From assembly GCA_029876055.1 (NCBI GenBank), contig CM056878.1, forward strand, positions 2,046,001 through 2,110,000: a DNA stretch of 64,000 nucleotides. Direction: 5' to 3'. A program made the position numbers and the translations under genes. Shown here piece after piece: positions 24,230 through 35,402 of this stretch (positions within the stretch are counted from its first letter, which is position 1; each line of letters starts with the position of its first letter). Source of the DNA: Madurella fahalii (Eukaryota; Ascomycota; Sordariomycetes; Sordariales). The notes beneath the pieces are model-generated. The model was not told the DNA's origin, ran no database searches, and worked only from the letters and a program-made list of their open reading frames with translations.

Positions 24230-25231
24230 TCAAAAAATGAAGGGGATCATGTTCCACTTGTTTGCGACCGGGCTGATCCCAAACTTTTCAGCGTACCACT
24301 TGCGAGTTCCCGAAGCCGTGACTCCGAGGTTGACTGCGACGAAAACTAGGCCGCACAGAAGTGTCCTGTTACACCATGTGCCGCGGGGAGCCGTGGCGAC
24401 CGCCATTGAGAGGTAGAGGAGACACTCGCAGGTGTAGTGGGGGCAGATGTAGTGGCGGAACAGGCCGGCTTCCGGTAACGAATATTTCTTCAGCCCAGCA
24501 AGATGCTTGTGGCACCTGTATTGGTTGATCCAGGCGTACAGGAATGCTGGGGCCGCGACCGCCATTTTCAACAGAGACTCCACGTCATTGGTATTACCGG
24601 CCGTCGGGTTCAAGACTGCTGCTGTGCTGCAGTCAGTGATGTGACCTCACACTACCCCGTGCGGATGAACAACCATACCTGATCCTTCAACCCAGATGGA
24701 TATGCTGATGAAGAGGTAGAAAGAGAGGCCGAGTAGCCAGTGAACAACCCACATTGTGGATTTGGACGGCTTGAAGACGGTGGCGTGCTCAAAGACACGC
24801 CTGGCGCCCTGGAGGAACAGCATGAACCAACCCAACCCCACCTGTCCTAGTGTAGCGGATGGCTCTCCTACACCCATCTGGCGAGACGCAATCAGACGTA
24901 ACACGGCTCCATCGCAAAGGTACTGGGCAAACCAGAAGACGGATAACGCCACGGACATCACGTAGAAGGCGCCGAACCACGAATGCGGTACCTGGGTCCA
25001 TGATGTAAGGGTAGCGATGAGCGAAACCAGGCCGCCTCGCTTCTCGTCGTCTGGCTGTTTCTGAGCCTTGCGCGCGCCATAGTCAACCAGGAGTGTCTTT
25101 GCGCCATGCGGCATCGCTGCCACCGTTCCCACGCCTATAGCCGCGAGAAGGAAAAAGGCCTGGCACCATTGTCCAGGGCTGACGCCAGAGAGCGCTGAGA
25201 GAGATTCTCGCAGGGGCTTGTCCCATCCCAT
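24230..25231 (-). CDS. dfg10: polyprenol reductase (DFG10/SRD5A3 family)
   Basis: Two exons on the minus strand, 24679..25231 and 24230..24621, with a 57-bp intron (GTATGG...CACAG); 314 aa, matching SRD5A3 (318). It is an ER membrane enzyme, with hydrophobic segments at WCQAFFLLAAIGVGTVAA, WFGAFYVMSVALSVFWFA, VGLGWFMLFLQ and MWVVHWLLGLSFYLFISI. The C-terminal steroid 5-alpha-reductase signature is clear: HYICPHYTCECLLYLS, then NRTLLCGLVFVAVNLGVTAS and WYAEKFG before the end. Family members act in converting polyprenol to dolichol, the lipid carrier for N-glycosylation. The start was set at MGWDKPLRESL, just before the first membrane segment; an in-frame upstream ATG adds 31 residues of unlikely sequence. 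Confidence 0.88.
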
Positions 25232-26891
25232 GTCTTTGTGTATTGTAACGGAAAGCCTCACCCAAGTGCAAGTCGGCGTTGAAAAACGTGTTTGTGAGTG
25301 AGGGGACCGAGGCACGAGATACATGAGCTCCAGGATTCTCGTTCCAGTACGGTACTGTCAAAGTTAGCCTCGGCCTCACCTTCTTCCGTGCCGCCAACCT
25401 CCTGTTCGATGGGACGGGACGGGACCGAGCTTCAATAGGTACACTTCACACCTTCACTGCTAGTTTCGAAACCGGCATGCTCCTCCGTTCTATGATAAAC
25501 GTTCTATGATAAATACGGGTACACAATTGCCACGGTTAATCCCATCGCTTCAGCCATACAATTGCCGTAATCCGGGGCAAACTACCCAGAGCCGTCAAAT
25601 CCATTGGCAGTGTCGATTGCAGTGTTTTACAAAATCTTACAGATTCGGCAAGGTACATGACTTGCAAAGATCTTTAGGATTGATTGCCATTCCGTAGGAT
25701 AGCGATCTTACATCGTCCTTTTCAAAACACAGCTCCTGGAAGCTCTCAACCGTCCGCCACAGAAGGCTCGGGTCTAGCCCGAACTCAGGCTGATCCCCTT
25801 CACACGACCCCTAGGTCTCTTGGTAAGCTACTTACCACCAAGTGGTTAAACAGGTTGTTAGGCCTTGAACGCAAGCACGATCTGGCACCCTCTCGATCCA
25901 CGTTCCCTTTTTTGTTCTCTATATCCCACAAACACCATTTCCCCTTATTGGACACAAAATATTCCCCCTTAACCATCACCCAGCCCTATAGCAACACTCC
26001 CATCTTTCATCTAGAACCACCACCATGGAATTGACGTAGCCAGTAGGGATTCAGAACCGCATCAACCATCCCCGCCCGGCACACTTGACTAACAAACTGC
26101 CTCGAAAACTACAAGGGATCTGCACGGTAAGAGACATCGCATATCAATACCACCTGACGCTATGCTTTGGGTGAGGGAGTGATGACCCTTCAGGATAGGG
26201 GCAATAACTGACGCCTGTGATAGCAGCATAATTCTAGCCTATCTCGTCTCTTCCGTTCCTGAGTTCGGTTAGAGAGTGTCTGGTCATCGGCCGGTTGGGT
26301 AGCGGGAGGGAGTCATGTTTGGATTGGTGTGGTTCGCGTGAAGGCGCTTGGGCTTGTTGGCTGAGAAGGGAACGGGATATGTTGTGCGGCTTGGGGTTGA
26401 TGAGGGTTTCAGAGCTCCGCAAACTGTTCTGGCCTTGCTGCCCCAAGACGGTGGTTCGAGCCAATACCTTAACGTGCATCTGAAGGGGGGAAACCGTAAA
26501 GGGAGTTGAACGTGTAGAGGCTGAGTGTGTTTGCTTCCGATGACGGACGTGACCATCGCCGACTGAAGCCATGGTGTGAAACTTGCAGTTTCCAAGGCCG
26601 CCTGTTAATAGCGGGTGACGAAGGTTTCGGGACAACTCGAATCGGCGAGTCTACGTGCTGAGGAAATCCACAAGGATGTGTCCTGCTCGTCTCGTAGTGA
26701 CTGTCGGCATCTTTCTGGCTCAGCTGGGCAATCAACGAATGAAACGGTAGTTAGGATGACCAGCATGAGCTGTCCATAGACCAAAAGAGCGTCATCAGCG
26801 GGCCTCAAAGCAACATGCCTTGAGATGCGTCTCTTGAACTAGGGAATCTTGGGTGTATACTACAGGGTGGGTTTATGGGCATTTTATACAA
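25232..26891. other. intergenic region upstream of the polyprenol reductase gene
   Basis: This contains the reductase promoter (right of its start) and the 3' flank of the ATP synthase delta gene. It is less GC-rich than its surroundings. Short open frames on both strands overlap one another and match nothing I recognise. Confidence 0.55.
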
Positions 26892-27693
26892 CTATTTCAA
26901 GACAGCCTGCAGACTCTCGAGGACCTGGGCAGCGTTAGTGGCTGCAGAACTATTCTTTTTGATCCAAGACTTACCTCCAGCTCGATCTTTGCCTCGGCAA
27001 TATCCTGCTCGCTGCCACTGCCGTTCGCGACCTTTTGGGCCTCAGCGATCTGAGCCCGGACAGCATCGGGGCTGAAGTCTTCCAGAGGGAAGCCTTCAAC
27101 GGCATTGATACTCAGGGCCGACTGGGGCTGGACGACGGCAAAACCTCCAGAGACTGCGACGAATTGCGTAAGCCATAAGCTCTCCTGGCCCGGCGGGTTC
27201 TGCATGGAACTTACGGAAGAACCGCGTGGTGCTACCGTTCTCCTCCATGATCTCGACGACACCAGGCTTCAGCTGCTCAATCGACGGAACGTGATTGGCG
27301 AGGACACCCATCTCGCCAGACTCGGCGGGGATGTTGACCTGGACGACATCGTGGGACTTGTAGATGGACTAGATGCGGCAATAAACAATCAACTCCACTG
27401 AACACGGCATTCTTATGCTAAGTCGCTCTCTCGTGTCTCGTCGACGGCAAGTCAGGCGGCACCGCCGTCCGAGACTAGAAGAGTATTCGGGGCGCCGTAC
27501 CTGGTGGGGAAGGGACAAGCTGAGCTTGATCTATTTGTAATGCTGGCTTAGCTGAAGCTGTTCGCATGGCGAAGCGACCGGAGAAACACACCTTGTCGGA
27601 AACGGCCTCGGCATAGCCTCTGCGCTGGATGGGGGCGCGCACGGCAGCAGGGCGCGCCCGAAGGGCCGCACGAGCAATGCGGAGGGAGTTCAT
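26892..27693 (-). CDS. atp16: ATP synthase subunit delta, mitochondrial
   Basis: Five exons on the minus strand: 27592..27693, 27501..27530, 27215..27368, 26975..27153, 26892..26924, giving 165 aa. The N-terminus (MNSLRIARAALRARPAAVRA, then RRGYAEA) is Arg/Ala-rich, as expected of a mitochondrial presequence. The mature part runs IKLSLSLPHQ, SIYKSHDVVQVNIPAESGEM, GVLANHVPSIEQLKPGVVEI, TTRFFLSGGFAVVQP, and a helical end QIAEAQKV ... AKIELEVLESLQAVLK. This is the epsilon/delta central-stalk subunit of F1, which couples proton flow to rotation. Two exons are tiny (30 and 33 nt), so simple gene finders would miss both. Confidence 0.95.
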
Positions 27694-30370
27694 GATTGTT
27701 GCGGTCTCAATTGAGTGCAATACGTCGGCGAGGCCACTATCGTTCGTCGTTCGAGCAGATTTGGCTGCGGACCCAAATTCGCTTAGCCGGGGCTGTCCGG
27801 GCAGGGGAGACGGAAGAACGTTTGCGCGAGGAGAGCTGCCAAGCCTGGGGCTTCCGTTTCTAGCATATATTGGATTTACGCATTTCCACCCTTAAATGGG
27901 GGTCTATTTCCTAATGTGGAACCAAATGAGTTACGGAGTCAAGCCTCGCAGTTTCCGAGGCAATTGTACACTGCGCCATGCATTGCCATGCGGTCGGTAA
28001 CTCGAATCCCGGGATCTCAGTAATATTGGATGCAGTGATTCAGTTCCGCTCACATGGCGACTCAGATCCTCAGGTGGCGAGCCGAGTTTGTTGGAGAGCA
28101 CCCGCGAAAGAGCCATTGCTGTTAGTGACACAGGTATTGCAGCCAACGTGCCCTTCGGCTTGCCATTTCCAGCACACTGCGTCTTCTTGATCGGATGAGT
28201 CCCCCACGCTACTGGGAGGCGTGGAATGCGGGGTCATCTGCTTGTGTTTCAATCCCTTGCCTGCCCGACGGTGATCGCGGGGTTTGGCCAGTTAGACCCT
28301 GGCTCGATATTGGATCCAAGAAGAAGCTCGTTGGATGCGATGTGAGAGGGGTCTTTCATGTGGCCGCGACACGACCACCTTGGCTTCTTCAGACATCAAC
28401 CGGACGGATTTTGGCAGTGTCAGCTCCAATGAACCTGGGGCTTGGCGGGCATCGGGGTGGCAGCGCATTTGCCTATCACTTGCGCGCGGGGCGGCGAGAG
28501 AACAATGGATTTGGAGTCAGGCCATTCTGATGAAAGTCCATTACGAATGGTATGCACGGGTTCCAATCGCCCTGTTTTCTAAACGCGGGTGCTTATGGTC
28601 TCCTGCTCAACCAGGCGGGTACCAACAGCCAGTAGGTGGAGTCGAGGACCAGCGGCCTTCGGTGCATCTGATATCCTGCAGGTGGGGATTTCGGACATCC
28701 TCAATCCAGCGCTGGGGCTGACGCCAGGTTGCTGTTCTTTTGTTGATGATGTCCTTTGGGTCCTTATACCACAACTCTGCAATGCATACGCTGCTTACGG
28801 CCTCAACGCGCTATTATCTGTTTTCTTGGTGAGCGTTGAACCACGGCGGAGCAGTTCAGAGCCCAGCAACCAACTGCATGCCTCCTGCAGGTCAGACGCC
28901 CACCTGTCTGTCTCGTCTGGTTTGCAGATTGCAGGAGGACCCGAGTTTGGCCATGTGTCTTTATGCCATCAGTACCCTACCGTTCGGTGTTACAGCACAC
29001 TGAGCGGAGCATAAGCTGATATAAGTAAGACTCTGTTGGGAACTCCCATGATATTCTGGCCTGTGCGTGCCTACTGGATAGAATCAGGGACCTGGTGGCC
29101 AAGCCCCCCCCCCCCAAAAAAAAAAAAAAAGAAAAAGAAAAAAAGAAAAAAGCCGGACAATCCCGCCGTTTGCCGGTTTCTGCTGGCGCTCCACAAGCTG
29201 CACCCACACCCGCAGGGCGCTCTATACTACCCAAGCCTTTCGATGGCTCAACACTTTTCATTCAAGTTCACTACGCAGTGCGGTAGTTACAAGAAAACCT
29301 AAATCTAGCACCAAACCTCTCATATATCCCGTGATGGCTATGTAATCCGCCCTAGATAGGTACTTGCCTTAGAGTCCGTGATGTAAGCTCCGCGCAGCGC
29401 AGTAACATCCAACAAGGTGGACATCGGTAGCGTACCATTTTGGACCCTCTTTTTGTTCCTTGTTCTGCCGATAAATTTGGGACGGAGGTGGGGCCTTGGC
29501 TAAATTGTTTTCCTTTGCCATTGGGTTGCGCCAACAAAGGTCTGGCGGCAGACCTGCCCTGTCTCTGAGCCGGTGACCTCAGCACTAACAGTCCACTGGA
29601 AGGATATTCTGTTGCTGTCCCACTCCAACACTGCCGCCCGCTGCGACCGCTCGCAGACCGCCCATCCCATAAGCCAAGCAATTAGTGCGGTGGCCCTTCG
29701 TACCTCATTTGCGCCGCTGGAATGCAGGGCAACCCGTGCGCCCACATCCCACCCCGAACCCTGCAACTCTCTTCCTTGCATCTCGCGACGGATACACGGC
29801 CGTACCTTATCCTGCCCTGCGTACTCCGCCGGTCCAAAAACCTGATATTTCCCGTCTTTTTCCACACGTCGTGCAGAGCGCTCTTGTGCTGCGTCCCCCT
29901 TCCCAACAACCTCCTCGACCCAATACGCGGAACTTTCCTCCATTTTCCGACGTCATTCTACCGTCTGCAAAAGGCCGACCTCGCTCCGACACGACCTTTC
30001 TCGAAGACTCGCTCGTCGACGGCCGACGGCCGCGCCTGAGAACGAAACCACCATCAAACAACCCGGCCTAGCGACTCTTTCCTATATCGCCGACGATGGT
30101 TCTGCGGTTATAGCAATGCGGTCCCTAGGGACACACCACCTTGCACACGAGCTGCAAGCTTTCAGTTAGAGGACTGCATCCGTTGCAGCCTTTCAGCCGG
30201 ATACGATACTACGATCAACACCAAAACGCCTTCAAGGTTGGAGTTAACCTCCTTGAGGGCGGAACCCCGCGTCTTGTTGGACGCGAAACATCCTTGTTCG
30301 TTTTTCAAAGGGCGATCACTGGCCCAACCCCCGCAAGTCGGCCGCAACCACGCGCCGCCAATCTACCAAG
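27694..30370. other. 2.7-kb gene-poor region between divergent genes
   Basis: This lies between the starts of the ATP synthase delta gene (minus) and the DUF2457-like gene (plus). It contains a C12-A15-GAAA tract (29104-29151). From about 29740 to 30060 the plus strand is rich in C and T, which suits a promoter or leader of the right-hand gene. No recognisable coding sequence. Confidence 0.55.
29104..29151. repeat. poly-C / poly-A / GAAA tract
   Basis: C12 is followed directly by A15 and then by GA4-5 units. A similar C-then-A-then-GAAA tract lies in the last intron of the chitin deacetylase gene (52073-52140). Confidence 0.85.
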
Positions 30371-32599
30371 ATGGAGTACCACACACCCCGCGATCACGCA
30401 ACGTCGAATGTGCTGGCATGGACAGCCACACATTCAGCTAACGTAGAGCCATCGGTGGAGGAGGACGCGGGTGCCGATGCCGATGAACCGCCGGATTGTA
30501 GGTCTATATCGACCATTTCGACGCAGTTCCGCCGCAACCCCATCCGCCGTGGGAGCGAACATCACGAATCTCTCCTGACGAAAGCTTTCCAAAACCGGTC
30601 GGACGACGAAGCCAATGATTCTCGGTCTCTCCTCCGGCCCATACGACGACGTTCCGTTACAAGTACTACCAGCCTGGCTTCAACCGTTGAGCTCACTTGC
30701 GGAACGGGTATCACGACGCCCGCACGCACGAGCTCCCCGAGCCCGCGGCTCCCCAACACCGGCTTCGTCCCATTTATTGCTGCGGCGACCGGAGGAAGCA
30801 AGGATCCTGCCATCCATGCCTTGGAGAAGAAGCGCTGCATTTCCTTTGCCTGTGCAGCCAAGCCAAACCCCGACGGGAAGGCATCGGTGCGCCCGCCACC
30901 GCCCTCCCAAGACGGGGTGAGGGTTGAAGATGCGCCGAAGAAGACATCCATCACGTTTGCCTGCCCGCCTCGACCTCCAAGGGCCGCCGATATGCCACAG
31001 CGGGGAGCTCGGCCGCCCACACCAGTCCCGAGGTTCGTGCCCAGCACGCCAAAGGGCTCTCCCGGCCTCGAGAAACGGCGGTCTTCGTCTACCGTCCGCG
31101 CCATTCGTTCTTTGACACCCCACAGGCCACCTAGCAGCCCGGCTGCCGCTCGCAGTAAGAGGTGGCTCACGGCAGATCTCAATGATCTAGAGAGCGAGTG
31201 CGTGCGATTCCACGAGTTTGCGAGTGACGAACCGCAGGAAGATGACTGGATACGGCGTGATGATACATCGTCGATGCCCAAACTCACCATCGACGACACG
31301 CTTGAGAAGGAAAACGCGATTCGAAAGTTGGGTAAGGAAGCTGAAGAGGAAGCGGATCTCGAGGAAGAACTCGATGAGGAAGCGGAGGAAGAGGTGGAGG
31401 AAGAATACTTGATTGACGACGAGGATGTCGAGGACAACTCTCTGGATGCCGACGATGGGGATGATCTGGATGACGAAGTGGACGACGAGGAGACGGGTGA
31501 CGGCGTGAATGATGATGCCGATACTGAGTATGGATGGGATGACGAGGCTTCCGACGGGTACAAGACGGACAACGAGACTGGATTCGCCGAATCTGACGAT
31601 GAGGATGATGGTTTGGTTCTGTGGACCGCCCGCATCGGCCATCATTGCTCTGTGTCCGGTGCGGCATCAGTGCCGCGGAGGTTGTCACCGGGCGAGAACT
31701 CTGATTCTTCGGCGGGCTCCAATCGGGACGCCGGCCGCTCACGGAGGAAGAAGCGTTCGAGATCTCGCGCTGTGCCGTTCCGACCCCCGACACCCGAGTT
31801 ACCCGATAGCACGGATTTCGTCTGCGGCACTCTAGACGAGGACAAACCCTTGGAAGAGGCGTACATTTCGTGCGTTGAGGCTCGAAAGCGGGACAAGCAC
31901 CAGCTCATTCCGCAAGATATCGACCCCAGCTTTCCCACCTCTGAACCAGAGAATGAGGCCGAGGAGTTGTACAGGAAGGGGTACGGCGAGAGCGATGACC
32001 ATCTCTGGCTCCACGGCGAGCTGGAGGATCTCCACCATGACCGTGATCGTAGGAGCCGCAAGAAGGGGAGTGTGCCGTCTCCGAGGCGATGCCGCTCCCC
32101 ACCACCGAAGCGGCGCCCTTCGCCGGCACCCAAAATACGGGGTCGTTCACCACGGAAGCACGTTGATCAACATTCTCCCCGCAAGCTTCGGTCTCCGGCA
32201 CCGCCCCGCATGGCATCCAAGTCACCCCTCGTCTCCCCCGTACCGGACACCCAAGGCATCGCGTTCAAGACCATGGCGTTCCAGCCTAGCGTGACGCAAA
32301 CCAAATCGTTACCGAGAGCACGCGGCATGTTTCCACACCTCAAGGCTCGAAAGCATACGGCCAATGTCACTAGCAAGGACACGCACGTCCGGGGCGCTAT
32401 CGACATCGTCAAGGGCCTCGAACAAAAGCGGCAGCGGCGGAAGGAGAAGTTCTACCAAAAGTACTACAACCGTGCGCGCAAGGAGAAGGCGCATGTCAGA
32501 CGCCCCCCTCCCGGGCAGGGCGCTGAGCGCATGCGGGAGCTGGGCCTGTTTATGGCCGGCAAGACGGGCGGCCATGGTAATTATGTACTTTCCATCTGA
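30371..32599 (+). CDS. acidic low-complexity fungal protein (DUF2457-like)
   Basis: One uninterrupted frame of 742 aa from ATG (MEYHTPRDHATSN). The first 280 residues are Ser/Thr/Pro-rich and contain a repeated block, KKRCISFACAAKP and KKTSITFACPPRP. RSKRWLTADLNDLESECVRF leads into a very acidic stretch (about residues 320-420, mostly Asp/Glu). The C-terminal half has DEDKPLEEAYISCVEARKRD, a basic RS/SP-rich segment (SPPPKRRPSPAPK), and a well-preserved end: HVRGAIDIVKGLEQKRQRRK, FYQKYYNRARKEKA and GLFMAGKTG. It resembles the fungus-specific DUF2457 family, whose function is unknown. The alternating acidic and basic disorder suggests a nuclear or RNA-linked role, but this is inference. Confidence 0.8.
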   Translation: MEYHTPRDHATSNVLAWTATHSANVEPSVEEDAGADADEPPDCRSISTISTQFRRNPIRRGSEHHESLLTKAFQNRSDDEANDSRSLLRPIRRRSVTSTTSLASTVELTCGTGITTPARTSSPSPRLPNTGFVPFIAAATGGSKDPAIHALEKKRCISFACAAKPNPDGKASVRPPPPSQDGVRVEDAPKKTSITFACPPRPPRAADMPQRGARPPTPVPRFVPSTPKGSPGLEKRRSSSTVRAIRSLTPHRPPSSPAAARSKRWLTADLNDLESECVRFHEFASDEPQEDDWIRRDDTSSMPKLTIDDTLEKENAIRKLGKEAEEEADLEEELDEEAEEEVEEEYLIDDEDVEDNSLDADDGDDLDDEVDDEETGDGVNDDADTEYGWDDEASDGYKTDNETGFAESDDEDDGLVLWTARIGHHCSVSGAASVPRRLSPGENSDSSAGSNRDAGRSRRKKRSRSRAVPFRPPTPELPDSTDFVCGTLDEDKPLEEAYISCVEARKRDKHQLIPQDIDPSFPTSEPENEAEELYRKGYGESDDHLWLHGELEDLHHDRDRRSRKKGSVPSPRRCRSPPPKRRPSPAPKIRGRSPRKHVDQHSPRKLRSPAPPRMASKSPLVSPVPDTQGIAFKTMAFQPSVTQTKSLPRARGMFPHLKARKHTANVTSKDTHVRGAIDIVKGLEQKRQRRKEKFYQKYYNRARKEKAHVRRPPPGQGAERMRELGLFMAGKTGGHGNYVLSI

Positions 32600-33643
32600 G
32601 AGGGACGGAGGATTCTTTGATTAGCATTTTCACAACGCGCGGACAAGTTGCTCGGGAGCGCATCATAGGGTTCTGGGAAGGAGCATTTTGACGATTCATT
32701 TGACAAGAGCCTGGGCGGATACATCCGCTATTATGGGTTCACGACCATGGCGTATTCTTGAATTTTTGTTTCTTCTGTGGTTTATTGTTTGTTTGTAATT
32801 ATTCGAAAGCTACGCATCCTGTGGGGAGGACTGAATCTAGAATTCGCGGTACATACTTTGGGAAATGGGAAATTTTTGCATACAGGGGCAAGTGGCGTCG
32901 TGGTGTTGATCAAACCCCTTGGAGAATATTTTTCCCCGTGAAAAGTGCAACGTGGTGGCAACGTCCGTTTGGTGAGCCGCGGAGAGCATGTCAAAAACGA
33001 AAGAAACGAAACGAAACGAAACCAAACCAAACCAAACGGATCGATCAACCATAGACCAGCCATTAGAATATATTCGCATACCGTAGCTTTATGAATAATC
33101 GCTACTACTTGGCTTCTGAGCCAACAAAACAAACAACAGTCAACGATGCTAGGGCACGAGGATGGATAGCGGCCGGGTACCCTCGAGCTTGCGAATGGCC
33201 TTGGGTCGGACCACTCCGTGGCTCTGGCACTCTTCGGCGCCCGAGCGGGAAGCTGCTTGTCCAACCAGAACAAAGGCGCGTTGGTTCACTTAATGTTGGC
33301 CTGAAATTTGAGGTGTCAGAACCGGCACGCCGACCAGGCCTGCCACCCTTGCGCATGGGTGCTTGCTGGCCAATTCCTGTTCGAGGATCGAGCGATGGTG
33401 ATCCCCGTTCCCTTTTCCTCCGTCGTCATAACTACCACCGACCAGCCCCATCGAAACCAACGATCAATTTCTGCCTCTTTTTTTTTTTCTTTTTGGAGTT
33501 TCAGCCACCGCAAGAATCCATTCTTGTACCTGTCCTCCCACTTGGGTTCAAGCGAGAGAGGGAGCGAGTGCGAAGAACTCGATCTGCTGACATACGCCCG
33601 TCCGCCGCCGCCCGACGCCGAATCGAATCGAAATCAAGACGCA
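32600..33643. other. intergenic region, DUF2457-like gene to SAR1
   Basis: Contains a GAAAC/CAAAC pentamer-like repeat at about 33000-33038 and a T-rich tract at 33477-33494, about 150 bp before the SAR1 start, typical of fungal promoters. No gene seen. Confidence 0.6.
33477..33494 (+). promoter_or_regulatory. T/C-rich tract of the SAR1 promoter
   Basis: A run of T and C about 150 bp upstream of the SAR1 ATG. Pyrimidine tracts just upstream of the transcription start are common in highly expressed filamentous-fungal genes; the assignment is by position only. Confidence 0.4.
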
Positions 33644-34528
33644 ATGTGGATCATTAACTGGTGTAGGCATTCCTCTTTTCCGTTGTTCGATAACCGTGCA
33701 TAGCATCTTCTTTTCCCCGCCCGAGGATGACGGGGCCGTCAAGGGCGCAAGAGGGAGAGGATGACGGCCAACACGAATCAAGAGTCGACTAGGTGATGCT
33801 GACGCTGCAACAACCGGCAGTCTACGACATCCTGTCGTCGCTCGGCCTGCTTAACAAGCACGCCAAGCTGCTGTTCCTCGGTCTCGATAATGCCGGCAAG
33901 ACGACGCTGCTACACATGCTGAAGAATGACCGCGTTGCGATCCTGCAACCGACGCTGCATCCGAGTATGAGGCTTCCCCCGGCTTATGCTTTTGAGAATC
34001 TATGAACAAGGGGAGGTTTAGCTGACGGTTGAAAACTTTCCGTGGGGCAATAGCTTCCGAGGAGCTGGCGATTGGCAATGTGAGGTTTACGACGTTCGAT
34101 TTGGGCGGTCATCAACAGGGTGCGTTGCTTCCTTTCCGAGGTGATGCTACCATTGGACGAGAGCTAATTAGGGAATGCGTGCTGCAGCCCGCCGTCTCTG
34201 GAAGGACTACTTCCCCGAAGTCAATGGCGTCGTCTTCCTCGTCGATGCCAAGGATTATGAGCGGTTCCCCGAGGCCAAGGCCGAGCTCGACGCACTCTTG
34301 TCGATGGAGGAGCTGGCCAAGGTGCCATTCGTCATCCTCGGCAACAAGATCGACCATCCGGATGCCGTGTCCGAAGACGAGCTCCGCCACCAGCTCGGCA
34401 TGTATCAGACGACGGGCAAGGGCAAGGTGCCGCTCGAGGGCATCCGGCCCATCGAGGTCTTCATGTGCTCGGTGGTCATGAGACAGGGTTATGGTGAAGG
34501 TATCCGGTGGCTGTCTCAGTATGTGTAA
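33644..34528 (+). CDS. sar1: small COPII GTPase Sar1
   Basis: Four exons, 33644..33662, 33821..33964, 34054..34119, 34188..34528, give 189 aa, the exact family length. The first exon is only 19 nt (MWIINW plus one base), followed by a 158-bp intron. The N-terminal amphipathic helix MWIINWFYDILSSLGLLNK is the membrane-bending element. GTPase motifs are GLDNAGKT (27-34), Thr in PTLHPTSEE, DLGGHQ with the catalytic His74, NKID and CSVV. Sar1-GTP recruits Sec23/24 and Sec13/31 to ER exit sites to start COPII vesicles. It is activated by Sec12, whose gene lies about 25 kb to the right. All key residues are intact. Confidence 0.97.
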
Positions 34529-35402
34529 GGGGCTGATGGGGTTATGAAGGTGTTAATGAGGAGAGAGCGTCAGGAGGACGAAGTCCAGCGCGAACACGGG
34601 CCAAGCGAAAGGGGAATCAAACATAGATCCAAGACTTGCGCGATGCTTTTTTTGCTGGCGAAGGGCCTGGCTTCTGCAGATTGTGTTCCAGTCTACCGAC
34701 GTGCTGGGATTGTACTGTACTTTGTGTTTTCTGTTCTCTCCTAGGCGTCTACGGGCGTTGGGGGCAACTTCGGTCGCTTCAGCATTCCTTGTCGTGCCGG
34801 GTGACGACTCGGATTTCTCGATCCGAGTTCACAATCTCGGGTGGACTCGGCCAGCAGCCGCAAGGCTTGGCGGGTCTAGTATCTTGGTCTCCGAGTCCTT
34901 TTGCGCACTCCACGACCTGGAATGACGCAGACGCAGATGAAATCTTAGGTAACCCTGGGGTCTTGGGACGGAGCTGGCTCAGCCGCCCGCCCACCGCTGA
35001 GTCGCTGAGGCCCTGGCAGGGGCTGATCATGTTTATGAGCGTTGGTGATGGTGGGTCCACTGACCTGCTCTGCTGAGGCTGGAATGATCGACCGACGTCA
35101 TTCCACTCAGGAGTAACTTTGCACCCTGCACACCACCACCGATTGGAATCGCCGTCAGCATGCCACCAATCCTAGGACCGCTCAGCAATCACTCCTAAGA
35201 TTGTATGAATCTCGTTTGAGTGTCCCTGTTTCTCTTCTCTCGCTATTTCCTTTCTCGAACAACTGCATATTTCATCGTTATTATTTCGCTTTCTACGCAA
35301 TACCGTTTATCGGCCGAACTCAAACCGAACCAAGCGTTTGGCTAGAAGAGACACCCTTCCCCATCATGTGCCGAAGCGCCGCCCAGCGCCGCGCAGACCA
35401 TC
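34529..35402. other. intergenic region, SAR1 to patatin-like gene
   Basis: 3' flank of SAR1 and promoter of the next gene; a TTTC-rich stretch at about 35215-35300 precedes the start. No coding frame of interest. Confidence 0.6.
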
